Assembly: GCF_017583065.1 (NCBI RefSeq)
Contig: NZ_JAGEVL010000007.1
Location: forward strand, 124,001-188,000
Length of the DNA: 64,000 bases
Origin: Staphylococcus shinii
GTDB lineage: Bacteria > Bacillota > Bacilli > Staphylococcales > Staphylococcaceae
Direction: 5' to 3'
Part shown: positions 16,812-27,428 of the stretch, one piece after another
Layout of the letters: every line of letters begins with the position of its first letter
Numbering within the stretch: the first letter of the stretch is position 1
Notes under the pieces: model-generated
The model's database searches: none
Told to the model about the DNA's origin: nothing
What the model saw: the letters and a program-made list of their open reading frames with translations, nothing else
Translations under genes and position numbers: made by a program

Positions 16812-19208
16812 ATGAGTTTAGTCTATCTACTTGGAGCTTTATTTTTAATAATGTTACTTTTATTAGTAACAATGGCTACACCTAAAATCCAAAGATTTGC
16901 AGGTCATATTGCACTCTTAGCACCCCTCGTTGCCTCTATATACTTTCTATGGCAATTACCACAAGTAATGCACGGCCATTTTGTATCTGTAAAAATACCA
17001 TGGCTTACACTATTAGATATCAATATAGATTTTAGACTAGATGGTTTAAGTTTATTCTTTAGCTTGTTGATTTCACTTATTGGATTAGCAGTATTCTTTT
17101 ATGCTATGCAGTATTTATCAAAAGAACATGATAATTTACCACGTTTTTATATATATTTATTACTTTTTATGATTAGCATGTTAGGCGTAGTTACTGCAAA
17201 TAATACAATTTTAATGTACGTGTTTTGGGAATTGACTAGTGTTTCTTCATTTTTATTAATTGCATATTGGTATAGTAAAGGTGAAAGTCAGTTTGGCGCG
17301 ATTCAATCATTTATGATTACTGTATTTGGTGGACTTGCTTTATTAGTAGGATTTATCATGATTTATACTGTAACAGGTACGAATTCAATATCTTCTATTA
17401 TTGAACAGAGCGATAAGATTGCAGAAAGTAATCTTTTTATACCTATCGTTATATTATTCTTAATTGGTGCGTTTACAAAGTCAGCACAGTTTCCTTTCCA
17501 TATATGGTTACCTAAAGCAATGGCTGCACCTACGCCGGTGAGCGCATATTTACACTCTGCAACTATGGTTAAAGCGGGTATTTTCTTGCTATTTAGGTTT
17601 ACACCATTATTAGGATTGAGTGATTTTTATATTTATTGTGTGACATTTGTTGGTCTAATCACGATGAGCTTTGGAGCAGTTAATGCAACGAGACAGTTTG
17701 ATATGAAAGCTATTTTAGCTTATTCAACAATAAGCCAATTAGGTATGATTGTTGCTATGGTTGGTTTAGGTGGTGGATTTGCACAACATCCTACCGGTGC
17801 ATTATCTGAGGCATATGGATTTATCCTCTTTGCAGCATTATTCCATCTTATGAACCACGCACTATTTAAAGGTGCATTATTTATGGGTGTAGGTATTATT
17901 GATCATGAAACAGGTACGAGAGATATCCGCCGCTTGTCTGGTTTGAGAAAAGCCTTTCCAATCACACATATCGTTATGTTACTATCAGCATTATCTATGG
18001 CTGGTATACCATTCTTAAATGGATTCCTTAGTAAAGAGATGTTCTTTGATGGCTTAGTTAGCGCGGTTGAACTACCACAATTTAACCTTTCATTAACAAT
18101 AGTTATAACATTTATTGGAGTTTTAGCAAGTATTTTTACATTGATATATTCAGCTTACATGATTAAGGAAGTGTTCTGGGGAGATTATCAAAAAGCAGAT
18201 TTACCAATCAAATCACCTCATGAGCCTTTTATATTTACTCTACCTTCTGCAATTATGATGATTTTGTTACCGGTTATCTTTTTTGTACCAAATATTTTTG
18301 GACATCATGTGATTTTACCGGCGTTACGAAGTATCACAATTGGAGAAAAAGTAGATAATGTGGCGCCACACATTGCTCAGTGGCATGGCTTTAATTTGCC
18401 TCTGATTTTAAGCATTATTGTAATAGTTGTCGGATTTACAATGGCTTTTAAAATAAATTGGAAAAACTATGCTAATAAGTTTAAAGTGAAATCAATCACA
18501 GACTTATATTTAGGTTCGTATAATCAATTTGAACATTATTCTGGTTATGGTATCCGTACTTTAATGAATAACCGTTTAAATCATTATATTACATTAACTT
18601 TATTAATATTTAGTATGGTTGTCATTTATGGGATTATTCAAGCAGGTTTCCCAGATGTTCAACAGATTCATGTCAGTGAATTTGGTCCAATAGAAGTAAT
18701 TACATTAATCGTTGTGTTCGTGCTCGGTATAGCTTTAACATTTATTCGTCAACGTTTAACAATGGTTATACTCAACGGAATTATCGGCTATTGTGTAACA
18801 ATTTTCTTCATTTTAATGAAAGCACCAGATTTAGCGTTAACACAGTTGGTGGTAGAAACGATTACTACGATTCTGTTTATCGTTAGTTTCTCAAGATTGC
18901 CAAACGTTCCACGTGCAAAAGTACACAAAAAGCGTGAAGCAGTTAAAATAGTCGTATCATTATTGATGGCAGTGATTGTCGTGACATTAGTATTTATCGC
19001 TCAACAAAGTGATTCAATGCCTACAATTTCAACGTTTTATCATGATGCTTATAATTTAGCAGGTGGTAAAAACATTGTAAATGCAATACTGGGTGATTTC
19101 CGTGCTTTAGATACATTATTTGAAGGCATGGTGCTAATCATAGCTGGTTTAGGTATTTATACACTACTTAACTTTAAAGAACGGAGGGGTCAAGATGAAA
19201 GAGAATGA
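16812..19208 (+). CDS. mnhA2: Mrp-type Na+/H+ antiporter subunit A2
   Basis: The 798-residue membrane protein is the largest subunit of the seven-part Mrp antiporter, related to complex I NuoL. The proton-channel signature is seen around [20 protein letters not shown] (residues about 220-240), and an MrpB-like C-terminal domain follows ([20 protein letters not shown]). It exchanges cytoplasmic Na+ or other cations for H+. It begins the operon mnhA2-G2, with AAAGGGGG before ATG, and overlaps mnhB2 by 14 bp. Confidence 0.95.
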   Translation: MSLVYLLGALFLIMLLLLVTMATPKIQRFAGHIALLAPLVASIYFLWQLPQVMHGHFVSVKIPWLTLLDINIDFRLDGLSLFFSLLISLIGLAVFFYAMQYLSKEHDNLPRFYIYLLLFMISMLGVVTANNTILMYVFWELTSVSSFLLIAYWYSKGESQFGAIQSFMITVFGGLALLVGFIMIYTVTGTNSISSIIEQSDKIAESNLFIPIVILFLIGAFTKSAQFPFHIWLPKAMAAPTPVSAYLHSATMVKAGIFLLFRFTPLLGLSDFYIYCVTFVGLITMSFGAVNATRQFDMKAILAYSTISQLGMIVAMVGLGGGFAQHPTGALSEAYGFILFAALFHLMNHALFKGALFMGVGIIDHETGTRDIRRLSGLRKAFPITHIVMLLSALSMAGIPFLNGFLSKEMFFDGLVSAVELPQFNLSLTIVITFIGVLASIFTLIYSAYMIKEVFWGDYQKADLPIKSPHEPFIFTLPSAIMMILLPVIFFVPNIFGHHVILPALRSITIGEKVDNVAPHIAQWHGFNLPLILSIIVIVVGFTMAFKINWKNYANKFKVKSITDLYLGSYNQFEHYSGYGIRTLMNNRLNHYITLTLLIFSMVVIYGIIQAGFPDVQQIHVSEFGPIEVITLIVVFVLGIALTFIRQRLTMVILNGIIGYCVTIFFILMKAPDLALTQLVVETITTILFIVSFSRLPNVPRAKVHKKREAVKIVVSLLMAVIVVTLVFIAQQSDSMPTISTFYHDAYNLAGGKNIVNAILGDFRALDTLFEGMVLIIAGLGIYTLLNFKERRGQDERE

Positions 19209-19620
19209 TGTTGTATTACGAACGATAACGAAGATTGTCGTATTTATATTGTTAACTTTTGGATTTTATCTGTTTTTAGCCGGGCATAATAATCCAGGCG
19301 GTGGCTTCATTGGCGGTCTCGTTTTTAGTTCAGCATTTCTATTGATGTTTTTGGCCTTCGACGTTAAACAAGTTTTGGTTGCATTACCATTAGATTTTAG
19401 AATTCTAATGATTTGTGGCTCTTTATTATCATTCATTACAGCAGTTGTACCTATGTTCTTTGGTAAACCGTTCCTTTACCAAACAGATGCGTATGTGCAA
19501 TTACCGTTGTTAGGAGAAGTTCATTTATCAACTGTAACACTATTTGAAGCGGGCATCGTATTATCAGTCGTTGGTGTAGTTGTTACAGTTATGCTTTCAA
19601 TTAGTGGTGGTCGCTCATGA
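19195..19620 (+). CDS. mnhB2: Mrp antiporter subunit B2
   Basis: This 141-residue, four-helix subunit carries the MrpB signature [20 protein letters not shown] near residue 28. It overlaps the end of mnhA2 by 14 bp and mnhC2 by 4 bp, so translation is coupled. It has no known independent function and works only within the Mrp complex in the membrane. Confidence 0.94.
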   Translation: MKENDVVLRTITKIVVFILLTFGFYLFLAGHNNPGGGFIGGLVFSSAFLLMFLAFDVKQVLVALPLDFRILMICGSLLSFITAVVPMFFGKPFLYQTDAYVQLPLLGEVHLSTVTLFEAGIVLSVVGVVVTVMLSISGGRS

Positions 19621-19964
19621 ATTTAATTTTATTAATGGTCATTGGCTTTTTAATATTTATTGGAACGTATATGATATTATCAGTCAATTTAATAAGAATT
19701 GTTATTGGAATTTCAATTTACACGCATGCTGGTAATCTAATTATTATGAGTATGGGTAAATATAGCAGGGACATGGTTGAACCTTTAATTGGTGAGGGAA
19801 GTAAGCAATTTGTGGATCCTTTGTTACAAGCTATTGTATTAACTGCAATAGTTATTGGCTTTGCAATGACTGCCTTTCTCTTAGTACTTGTATATAGAAC
19901 ATATCGTGTAACTAAAGAAGATGAAATCGATGTACTGAGAGGTGATGACGATAATGATGAGTAA
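19617..19964 (+). CDS. mnhC2: Mrp antiporter subunit C2
   Basis: This 115-residue NuoK-like subunit has three membrane helices, with a conserved segment [20 protein letters not shown] near residue 67. The cytoplasmic tail is acidic ([11 protein letters not shown]). Its start overlaps mnhB2 (ATGA) and its 3' end overlaps the start of mnhD2. Confidence 0.94.
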   Translation: MNLILLMVIGFLIFIGTYMILSVNLIRIVIGISIYTHAGNLIIMSMGKYSRDMVEPLIGEGSKQFVDPLLQAIVLTAIVIGFAMTAFLLVLVYRTYRVTKEDEIDVLRGDDDNDE

Positions 19965-21456
19965 TTTATTAATATTACCATTACTACTACCAGCTATTTG
20001 TGGTTTAGGATTAGTATTCATTCGTACGCATAGTAGGTTATCTAGAATCTTTTCAATTGGTACGATGGCTTTTACCACCGTAGTTTCCTTAGCATTGCTC
20101 ATTTATGTAATGTATAACAAACCGCTTGCATTAGATTTTGGTGGTTGGAAAGCACCGTATGGTATTCAATTTGTTGGAGATTCCTTAAGTTTATTGTTGG
20201 TTGTAACTTCAAGTTTTGTCGTTACACTAATTATGGCATACGGCTTTGGGCGAACTGAGAAAAGAGCGATACGTTACTATTTACCTAGTTTTATTTTATT
20301 CTTAACTGTCGGCGTAATAGGCTCGTTTCTAACTGCAGATTTATTCAATATCTATGTTATGTTTGAAGTGATGTTATTAGCTTCATTCGTACTTATTACA
20401 TTAGGGCAATCTGTAGAGCAATTACGTGCTGCAATTATCTACGTCGTCCTAAATATTTTAGGTTCATGGTTGTTATTATTAGGCATTGGTTTATTATACA
20501 AATTAACAGGTACATTAAACTTCACGCTTGTAGCTCAACGACTGAATGAAATGAGTGACAAGAGTGCTATCGTAATTGTCTCTATGGTGTTCATAATCGC
20601 ATTTGGTGCGAAAGCTGCGTTAGTATTATTTATGTGGTTACCTAAAGCATATGCGGTACTAAATACAGAGTTAGCAGCGCTATTCGCAGCACTAATGACT
20701 AAAGTTGGTGCTTACGCCTTAATTCGTTTCTTTACGCTTATCTTTGATGAACATCATGGAATCTCACACCCATTATTAGTCTTTTTATCTTGTATTACAA
20801 TGCTTATAGGTGCTTTTGGCGTACTTGCCTATAAAGATATTAAAAAAATTGCAGCATACCAGGTTATACTATCAATTGGTTTTGTAATCTTAGGATTGGG
20901 AACGAATACTTTTGCTGGTGTAAACGGCGCGATTTTCTATTTAGCAAATGATATCGTAGTTAAAACGTTACTATTCTTTATTATTGGTAGCTTAGTATAT
21001 GTGACGGGTTATAGACAATATAGAAGTTTAAATGGATTGGCTAAGCAAGAGCCGTTCTTTGGTGTAGCGTTTGTTGTGATGATACTAGCTATTGGTGGAG
21101 TACCACCATTAAGTGGTTTCCCTGGTAAAGTGTTCATTTTTGAAGGGGCAATTGAAAATGGAAACTACATTGGTTTATCACTGATGATTATTACAAGTTT
21201 AATAGCAATGTTTAGTTTATTTAGAATTTTCTTTGTGATGTATCTCGGCAATGAACAAAGAGGCAAAACAATTGTATTTAAAAAAATTCCACAATATCGT
21301 AAGGCACTCATAGGAATCTTAGTAGTAACGATTATCGCAATGGGTATTGCGGCACCGTTAATATTTAAAGTAACTGAAGACGCGACGCATTTAAATATGG
21401 ATGATGGATTGTTCGAAAAAATGGTTAATCCTCATTTAATGAAGGAGGATGAATAA
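19954..21456 (+). CDS. mnhD2: Mrp antiporter subunit D2
   Basis: This NuoN/NuoM-like ion-translocating subunit is about 500 residues long. The signature [20 protein letters not shown] lies near residue 215. The frame is open from a GTG at 19942, but the tandem ATGs at 19954 and 19957 sit 10-13 bp after AGAGGTGA and give the start [13 protein letters not shown] that matches the family. It overlaps mnhC2 by 11 bp and touches mnhE2 by one base. Confidence 0.94.
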   Translation: MMSNLLILPLLLPAICGLGLVFIRTHSRLSRIFSIGTMAFTTVVSLALLIYVMYNKPLALDFGGWKAPYGIQFVGDSLSLLLVVTSSFVVTLIMAYGFGRTEKRAIRYYLPSFILFLTVGVIGSFLTADLFNIYVMFEVMLLASFVLITLGQSVEQLRAAIIYVVLNILGSWLLLLGIGLLYKLTGTLNFTLVAQRLNEMSDKSAIVIVSMVFIIAFGAKAALVLFMWLPKAYAVLNTELAALFAALMTKVGAYALIRFFTLIFDEHHGISHPLLVFLSCITMLIGAFGVLAYKDIKKIAAYQVILSIGFVILGLGTNTFAGVNGAIFYLANDIVVKTLLFFIIGSLVYVTGYRQYRSLNGLAKQEPFFGVAFVVMILAIGGVPPLSGFPGKVFIFEGAIENGNYIGLSLMIITSLIAMFSLFRIFFVMYLGNEQRGKTIVFKKIPQYRKALIGILVVTIIAMGIAAPLIFKVTEDATHLNMDDGLFEKMVNPHLMKEDE

Positions 21457-21938
21457 TGAGACAAGTCTTACTTAATATCGTCATTGCCTTTTTATGGGTC
21501 CTTTTTCAAGATGAAGATTCTTTTAAAATTTCGACCTTTTTTGCAGGTTACCTTATAGGTTTATTGGTTATTTATATTTTACATCGTTTCTTTGGCCAAC
21601 AATTTTACTTGAAAAAAGTTTGGGTCAGTATCAAGTTTTTAGCTGTTTATCTTTATCAGTTAATTACTTCAAGTATGACGACAATCAATTATATTTTATT
21701 TAAAACAAAGGACTTAAATCCTGGGTTAGTAACTTATGAAACGACGTTGGATACAGACTGGGAAGTATCATTCCTAACAATCTTAATCATTATCACGCCC
21801 GGCTCCACAGTTATTAGGATTTCCAAAGAAAAGCAAAAGTTCTTTATACACGCCATTGACGTTTCAGATAAAGAAAAGCAAAAATTACTGAAAAGTATCA
21901 GACAATATGAAGGACTCATATTGGAGGTGGCAGAATGA
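21456..21938 (+). CDS. mnhE2: Mrp antiporter subunit E2
   Basis: This 160-residue MrpE subunit has N-terminal helices and a soluble C-terminal half containing [17 protein letters not shown] and the closing [16 protein letters not shown], typical of MrpE. It overlaps the mnhD2 stop by one base, and mnhF2 starts 4 bp before its end. AAGGAGG precedes the ATG. Confidence 0.93.
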   Translation: MRQVLLNIVIAFLWVLFQDEDSFKISTFFAGYLIGLLVIYILHRFFGQQFYLKKVWVSIKFLAVYLYQLITSSMTTINYILFKTKDLNPGLVTYETTLDTDWEVSFLTILIIITPGSTVIRISKEKQKFFIHAIDVSDKEKQKLLKSIRQYEGLILEVAE

Positions 21939-22237
21939 TTGAATATCTAATAGATTTCTTTATTACGAGTGCATTGATATTATTTGGCATAGCGTTATTA
22001 CTAACATTATTTAGATTAATAAAGGGGCCAACTACTGCAGATAGAGTGGTTGCATTTGATGCTGCCAGTGCCATTTTAATGTCGATGGTAGGATTGCTAA
22101 GCATTGTGTTCGGCACATTTTCATTCTTAGACTCGATATTACTCATCGCCATTATTTCCTTTGTAAGTACAGTGTCAATTTCTAGATTTATAGAAGGGGG
22201 GCACGTCTTCAATGCAAATAACAAGCGAAATCGTTAA
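21935..22237 (+). CDS. mnhF2: Mrp antiporter subunit F2
   Basis: This 100-residue three-helix subunit has the MrpF signature [19 protein letters not shown] near residue 26. It overlaps mnhE2 by 4 bp and mnhG2 by 26 bp. GGAGGTGG precedes the start. Confidence 0.93.
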   Translation: MIEYLIDFFITSALILFGIALLLTLFRLIKGPTTADRVVAFDAASAILMSMVGLLSIVFGTFSFLDSILLIAIISFVSTVSISRFIEGGHVFNANNKRNR

Positions 22238-22658
22238 CCTTATTGCAGCTTTTATGATATTTTTAGGAAGTATTATAGCCTTAATTAGTGCCATTGGTTT
22301 AATTAAATTCCAAGACGTCTTTTTACGTAGTCATGCCGCAACGAAAAGTTCAACGTTATCTGTATTATTGACGCTGGTAGGCGTTATCATCTATTTTATT
22401 TCGTCACAAGGTTATTTAAGTGTAAGACTTATTCTCGCTTTAGTGTTTATTAATTTAACATCTCCTGTTGGGGGACACTTAATTTCTCGTGCGGCGTACC
22501 GTACTGGCGCGTATATGTATAGAAAAAGCGATGCGCCTAGACAAACTAATATTTTATTGAGCGCTACTGAGAATAACACATTTGAACAATTGAAAAAGCG
22601 TGCACATGAGCGTGAAGAACGCAGAAGAAAAACGTATGAAAAAGAACACGATTACTAA
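22212..22658 (+). CDS. mnhG2: Mrp antiporter subunit G2
   Basis: This 148-residue subunit has three helices, with the MrpG signature [20 protein letters not shown] near residue 31 and [18 protein letters not shown] near residue 86. The basic, Arg/Glu-rich cytoplasmic tail is longer than in minimal MrpG proteins. It is the last gene of the operon; a terminator follows 12 bp later. Confidence 0.93.
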   Translation: MQITSEIVNLIAAFMIFLGSIIALISAIGLIKFQDVFLRSHAATKSSTLSVLLTLVGVIIYFISSQGYLSVRLILALVFINLTSPVGGHLISRAAYRTGAYMYRKSDAPRQTNILLSATENNTFEQLKKRAHEREERRRKTYEKEHDY

Positions 22659-22670
22659 TTTTTTAATAAG

Positions 22671-22706
22671 GAGACACTTCTCATATTTTAAGAAGTGTCT
22701 TTTTGT
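22671..22706 (+). terminator. Terminator of the mnh2 operon
   Basis: AGACACTTCT pairs with AGAAGTGTCT, followed by T-rich sequence. The remaining gap to 22984 is AT-rich, with only promoter-like sequence. Confidence 0.85.
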
Positions 22707-22983
22707 TTCAAATGGCGTAATTAACTGTAATTATACTTTAAAATAGAAAATTATAGTTTTTAGGTGCATTACGTTTAAGTGATAGTCAATAAAATGATAA
22801 AATAATATATATTTGTAATTATGTTAATTTTTAAATTAATTATCGAATTGGGGAAGAAAAAAAACATTTAGTATTTGATGAGTAAGAGTTTGAAACACGA
22901 TATGTTCAGTTAAAAACAATATTATTTTATGTTTCAACCTCAATGATTATGAATGAATAATTATGTTGAAAAGAGGTGAAACC

Positions 22984-25035
22984 TTGCAAATATTTGAAAC
23001 GATACTTATATTTTTAGCACTTGTTATTGTAAGTTCGTTGGTACACACAATACTTCCTAAAGTACCATTGGCGTTTATTCAAATTATATTAGGTATGTTA
23101 TTGTATGTAACTCCAATTCCCGTTGAGTTCCGATTTGATTCTGAACTATTTATGGTCGCTTTGATTGCACCGCTGCTGTTTGTTGAGGGTGTTAAAGTTT
23201 CACGTGTCCATTTGCGACGGTACATAAAACCAGTTTTAATGATGGCGTTAGGTTTAGTAGTAACGACAGTTATAGTAGTAGGGTTATTTGTACATTGGAT
23301 TTGGCCAGAATTACCGATGGCAGCTGCTTTTGCATTAGCTGCGATACTATGTCCAACTGATGCTGTCGCCGTACAAGCTATAACTAATGGAAAAGTATTA
23401 CCTAAGGGTTCTATGACAATTTTAGAGGGTGAGTCGCTTTTAAATGATGCTGCAGGTATCATATCCTTTAAAATTGCTGTAGCAGCACTGATTACAGGTG
23501 GCTTTTCGATGATTAACGCTATTGAACAGTTCTTAATCTCTTCAATTGGTGGATTTGTCGTAGGGTTAATCATAGGCGTTGCGCTTGTTAGATTTAGAGT
23601 AACGCTATCTCGTCGTGGTATTGAAAATATTAATATGTTTACGTTTATTCAGTTAGTCACGCCATTTGTAACTTATATCGTGGCAGAAATGTTCCATGCT
23701 TCTGGTATTATTGCAGCAGTAATTGCTGGTTTAGTTCATGGTTTTGAACGTGACCGTATCGCTCAAGCACGTACAAGGTTACAAATGAGCTATAACCATA
23801 CCTGGAATATTTTGGGATATGCTTTAAACGGTTTTGTGTTTTCTATTTTAGGATATTTAATACCGGAAGTGGTGGGGCGTATTATTGAAAACGAACCACA
23901 TAATTTAATATTCTTAATAGTAGTAACATGTTTAATCGCCTTAGCTATTTATTTATTTAGATTTTTATGGGTTTTTGTTTTATATCCATATTTTTATTTA
24001 CCAGTGAGTCCATTCCAAAAAATGATTTCATATAATGAAGATGAAACAAAAGTGAAGGAAACCCCGCCTAAACGTGGGATGTATGCCTTTATAATGACTT
24101 TATGTGGTGTTCATGGGACGATTTCTTTAGCCATTGCTTTAACATTGCCTTATATGCTTGCAGACCATCATTCGTTTACTTTTAGAGATGATCTATTGTT
24201 TATAGCTTCAGGTATGGTTATCATTAGTTTGGTTGTGGCACAATTTGTACTTCCTGTTGTTACTCCGAATGCTAAAAAACCTAAAGTTGTAGGTATGAAT
24301 TTTAAACAAGCACGAGTGTATATTTTAGAGAAAGTTATAGATAATTTAAACCAAAGGTCTTCGGTAGAATCTAGCTTTCAATATGGGAACGTGATTAAGG
24401 ATTATCATGATAAATTGGCTTTCTTAAGAACTGTTGAAAATGAAGATGAAAATACTAAAGAACTGCAAAGGTTACAAAAATTAGCATTTGATGTAGAGAA
24501 CCATACACTTAATAACTTAGTTGAGAACGGTGATATTACTACTAACGTATTAGACAACTATATGCGTTACACAGAACGTACTCAAGTTTATAAACAAGCT
24601 TCATTAATACAACGTATAAAAGTTGAATTCAGGGCAATGCTTTTAAAAAGAAGAATTAAATATAGAGTGAAAACTAATGCGGCATCTCCGTTATCAATAA
24701 TTGATAACTTACAAGAGATTTCAAATGTAATGCGTACAGTTCACTACCGTGTTGTGAGTCGCTTAGCAAAAGAAACAACTGAAGATAATAAATTAGAGGT
24801 CGGTATGATTTGTGATAGCTATCTTCTTCGTATAGATAACTTAACACCTTCTAATTTCTTTAATCCTAAAAATGAAAACTCAATAACAAAAATTAAATTA
24901 CTTGCACTTAAAGAGCAACGTCGTATCTTAAATCAACTTGTTGAAGATGAAGAAGTAAGTGAAGTAACAGCACTAAAAATCCGTGAAGCAATAAACTACG
25001 ATGAAATGATTATTGTGGATAGTCTAACGGATTAA
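22984..25035 (+). CDS. CPA1/NhaP-type Na+/H+ antiporter
   Basis: A 683-residue cation/proton antiporter has about twelve helices up to residue 430 and a long cytoplasmic C-terminal tail of about 250 residues rich in helices. The transport core is seen at LCPTDAVAVQAI (about residue 122) and GESLLNDAAGI (about residue 147), where the ND pair is the ion site. TTG at 22984 lies right after AGAGGTGAA and gives MQIFETIL; an ATG at 22963 is open but has no good site. It adds a second Na+/H+ exchanger next to mnh2. The tail may carry a regulatory role. A terminator follows, immediately joined by repeat R1. Confidence 0.9.
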   Translation: MQIFETILIFLALVIVSSLVHTILPKVPLAFIQIILGMLLYVTPIPVEFRFDSELFMVALIAPLLFVEGVKVSRVHLRRYIKPVLMMALGLVVTTVIVVGLFVHWIWPELPMAAAFALAAILCPTDAVAVQAITNGKVLPKGSMTILEGESLLNDAAGIISFKIAVAALITGGFSMINAIEQFLISSIGGFVVGLIIGVALVRFRVTLSRRGIENINMFTFIQLVTPFVTYIVAEMFHASGIIAAVIAGLVHGFERDRIAQARTRLQMSYNHTWNILGYALNGFVFSILGYLIPEVVGRIIENEPHNLIFLIVVTCLIALAIYLFRFLWVFVLYPYFYLPVSPFQKMISYNEDETKVKETPPKRGMYAFIMTLCGVHGTISLAIALTLPYMLADHHSFTFRDDLLFIASGMVIISLVVAQFVLPVVTPNAKKPKVVGMNFKQARVYILEKVIDNLNQRSSVESSFQYGNVIKDYHDKLAFLRTVENEDENTKELQRLQKLAFDVENHTLNNLVENGDITTNVLDNYMRYTERTQVYKQASLIQRIKVEFRAMLLKRRIKYRVKTNAASPLSIIDNLQEISNVMRTVHYRVVSRLAKETTEDNKLEVGMICDSYLLRIDNLTPSNFFNPKNENSITKIKLLALKEQRRILNQLVEDEEVSEVTALKIREAINYDEMIIVDSLTD

Positions 25036-25044
25036 GTTAAAAAA

Positions 25045-25072
25045 GCAGATTCCAATGATAGAATCTGCTTAT
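25045..25072 (+). terminator. Terminator after the NhaP-type gene
   Basis: GCAGATTC pairs with GAATCTGC. Repeat R1 starts directly behind the right arm at 25073, and its own first hairpin is also terminator-like. Confidence 0.75.
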
Positions 25073-25430
25073 ACTGTCGACAAAGTCTACGACTTTGTTG
25101 GCAGTTTTTTATGCATGCTTTCCGCGGACACTGCCTTAGCCTGAAGTCTTCGGCTAGTAATCTTCCCGCCGAAGTCGGCTCAAATCACTGCCGATATTAC
25201 ACTAAAAAGATTATAATATATTAAACAGTGTTACGTTTATTATGTTGAATAAATCAATTGATAAAAGAGCTAACTTTAATCTGAAAGATTATTTCTATTT
25301 TGAAAAATAACTATACAATCATAAACAAACCTTAGGCGAACTGGCGCTGAACCCAAATAGTGGGAATGAAATAAAAACACTTTCGTTAAATTCATTTAAA
25401 ATGAATCATACGGAGGTGTTTTTTCTATGA
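25073..25430. repeat. Repeat R1, 358 bp
   Basis: This segment is about 80% alike, by eye, to the one at 28984-29341, in the same orientation and of the same length. It begins with a hairpin (GTCGACAAAGTC with GACTTTGTTGGC, then T6), carries a GC-richer block (TTTCCGCGG ... GAAGTCGGC) and a conserved ATTACACTAAAAAGATTATA block, and ends in a long hairpin (AAAACACTTTCG ... GGAGGTGTTTT) and CTATGA. There is no reading frame of note. Repeats of this sort resemble leader regions of IS1182-type elements; that is inference. Confidence 0.8.
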
Positions 25431-25489
25431 AATCTATTATTTAATTTAGCATATGTATAATTATTTGCTTTATTTTAGTACCACGTATT

Positions 25490-25643
25490 ATAAAAATCTC
25501 CATCAATGGGGGGAGGAACCAACCATTGATGGAGTTAGGGAGATGATTTAAGGCTTGAATACCACCATGCCGTACGCAATTAGGAGGAAAGCTGTACGGC
25601 ATGGGACTATTCACCTATTATCTAGGTTAATAGCCCAAACCAT
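25490..25643 (-). ncRNA. rsaC: Candidate RsaC-like 3'UTR RNA of mntABC
   Basis: Directly after the mntC stop on the same strand lie two strong hairpins. One has 11-bp arms (25565-25575 and 25594-25604) with loop AGCTTTCCTCCTAATTGC. The other has 12-bp arms (25498-25509 and 25523-25534) with loop TTGGTTCCTCCCC, followed by ATTTTTATAA, so it is also a terminator. Both loops carry CCUCC, complementary to Shine-Dalgarno sequences. In S. aureus the sRNA RsaC is cut from the 3'UTR of mntABC and represses sodA translation; position and C-rich loops agree. Exact ends are unknown, and the 5' end could lie in mntC. Confidence 0.65.
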
Positions 25644-26573
25644 TTATTCCATACTGCCGTGCACAGTTTCGATATTTGATTTCATCATATTGTAATAAGA
25701 ATCACCTTTTGATCCTTCTTGACCAATTGAATCAGTAAATACTTCACCGTAAATATCTTTATTAGTTTCTTCACTTAAACTTTGCATACTCTTCTTATCT
25801 ACACTTGTTTCAACTAGAAGATGTTTTAAGTCATGATCTTTGACGAACTGAATCGCTTGTTTCATTTGTTCTGGTGTGCCTTGTTTTTCAGTGTTAATTT
25901 CCCAAATATAACCTGGTGTGATGTCATATTGTTTAGAGAAGTATTTAAATGCTCCTTCACTAGTAATCATTGCTCTGCGGTCTTTTGGTATATCATTGAA
26001 TTTTTCATGGCTTTCTTTATTTAATTCTTCTAATTTAGCGATATAATCTTTGCTGTGTGATTTGATATCATCATTATGTTCTTTATCATGTTTTAATAAT
26101 GTTTCACTAATCGTTTCTACATATTTTATTCCATTTTCTAGACTTAACCAAGCATGTGGATCTTGTTTACTTTCATCGCCTTCAGCATCGTTTAAATATA
26201 ATGGTTTTACTTTTTCAGATACTTTTACTACACTGTCATCTTTTGTTGACTTACCAGCTTGAGACAAGGCTTTATCAAACCAACCATTTCCTGTTTCTAA
26301 GTTTAAGCCGTTATAAAAAACGATATCAGCATCAGTTAACGCCTTAATATCTTTAGGCTTAACTTCGTATTCATGTGGGTCTTGACCTATTGGTACGATA
26401 CTGTGAATTTCAACGTTTTTACCGCCAGCGTTTTTAACCATGTCATATAGAATAGAGTTTGTTGTTACAACTTTTAATTTTTCGTTTGAATTTGCACCTG
26501 AGTCGCTCTTTCCGTTACCGCAGGCTGCTAAAAATAGTAAAAATATTAAAGCGATAGATAGTATTTTCTTCAT
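25644..26573 (-). CDS. mntC: Manganese ABC transporter binding lipoprotein
   Basis: This 309-residue cluster A-I binding protein has a lipobox (LLFLAACG, Cys about residue 18). Metal ligands are visible: His in GQDPHEYEVKP (about residue 67), His in QDPHAWLSLENG (about residue 140), Glu in ITSEGAFKYF (about residue 206) and Asp in FTDSIGQEGSKGD (about residue 281). It captures Mn2+ outside the cell and hands it to MntB. It overlaps mntB by 4 bp. It is the last gene of mntABC, and an RsaC-like RNA follows. Confidence 0.95.
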   Translation of the reverse strand: MKKILSIALIFLLFLAACGNGKSDSGANSNEKLKVVTTNSILYDMVKNAGGKNVEIHSIVPIGQDPHEYEVKPKDIKALTDADIVFYNGLNLETGNGWFDKALSQAGKSTKDDSVVKVSEKVKPLYLNDAEGDESKQDPHAWLSLENGIKYVETISETLLKHDKEHNDDIKSHSKDYIAKLEELNKESHEKFNDIPKDRRAMITSEGAFKYFSKQYDITPGYIWEINTEKQGTPEQMKQAIQFVKDHDLKHLLVETSVDKKSMQSLSEETNKDIYGEVFTDSIGQEGSKGDSYYNMMKSNIETVHGSME

Positions 26574-27403
26574 GTTTGTTGTCCTCTCTTTTTAAAAAGT
26601 TCTAATTTAGTTAAAGCAAAAATAATGATATAAATTAAGAATGCAAAGAACACAATCGTTGCACCACTAGGGATGTTATAAACGTAGCTGAAATATAGCC
26701 CGACAATGGCACTTATAGTACTAATTAGGCTAGCTACAATCATCATCGTATGTAATTTTTTAGAAATTAAAAATGCAGCAGATGCTGGTGTGATAAGTAA
26801 AGCTACCACCAATATAATACCGACAGTTTGAATACTTGCAACAGTTACGAGCGATAATAATAACATTACAAAGTAATGAATTAACGTTGTATTTAAGCCA
26901 CTCATTCTGCTGAATACTGGATCGAATGTTGAAACCATTAAAGGTCTATAAAAAACAATAATTAATATCATTACTAAAACTCCAACAACGATAGTTGACC
27001 AGAATGTGACTTGCGTAACTGCGAGTAAATTACCGAATAAAATATGGTAAAGATCGGTTGTACTATTGATTAAACTAACTAAGATAATCCCTAAAGCTAA
27101 AAATGCAGTATAGCTAATGCCAATGGCTGCGTCGGATTTGGTTTTACTATTCTTGGTAATAAAACCAATAAAAATACTTGCGACCATGCCGGTTGCTAAA
27201 GCACCAATAAACATAGGTATATTGAATAAAAATGATAACGCTACGCCTGGTAATACGGCATGGCTCATTGCATCTCCCATTAGTGAAAGGCCTCTAAGTA
27301 CAATAAGAGAGCCAACTGTTCCACAAACAATACCTACAACGATTGAAATAATTAGGGCATTGCTCAAAAATTTATAATCGAGTAATTGTTGAAAAAATTC
27401 CAT
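26570..27403 (-). CDS. mntB: Manganese ABC transporter permease
   Basis: This 277-residue ABC-3 family permease has about eight helices. GLSLMGDAMSHAVLPGVALSF (in two pieces) near residue 38 is the family signature. The conserved cytoplasmic stretch is followed by DPVFSRMSGLN. It forms the Mn2+ channel in the membrane with MntA as ATPase. The start at 27403 is 25 bp after mntA. Confidence 0.94.
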   Translation of the reverse strand: MEFFQQLLDYKFLSNALIISIVVGIVCGTVGSLIVLRGLSLMGDAMSHAVLPGVALSFLFNIPMFIGALATGMVASIFIGFITKNSKTKSDAAIGISYTAFLALGIILVSLINSTTDLYHILFGNLLAVTQVTFWSTIVVGVLVMILIIVFYRPLMVSTFDPVFSRMSGLNTTLIHYFVMLLLSLVTVASIQTVGIILVVALLITPASAAFLISKKLHTMMIVASLISTISAIVGLYFSYVYNIPSGATIVFFAFLIYIIIFALTKLELFKKRGQQT

Positions 27404-27428
27404 TATAAGTTACGTCCTTTCTAAAATA

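Noticed and set aside
23079..23573. 164-codon open frame opposite the NhaP-type antiporter
   Set aside because: Shadow of a membrane protein gene with strong family signatures on the other strand.
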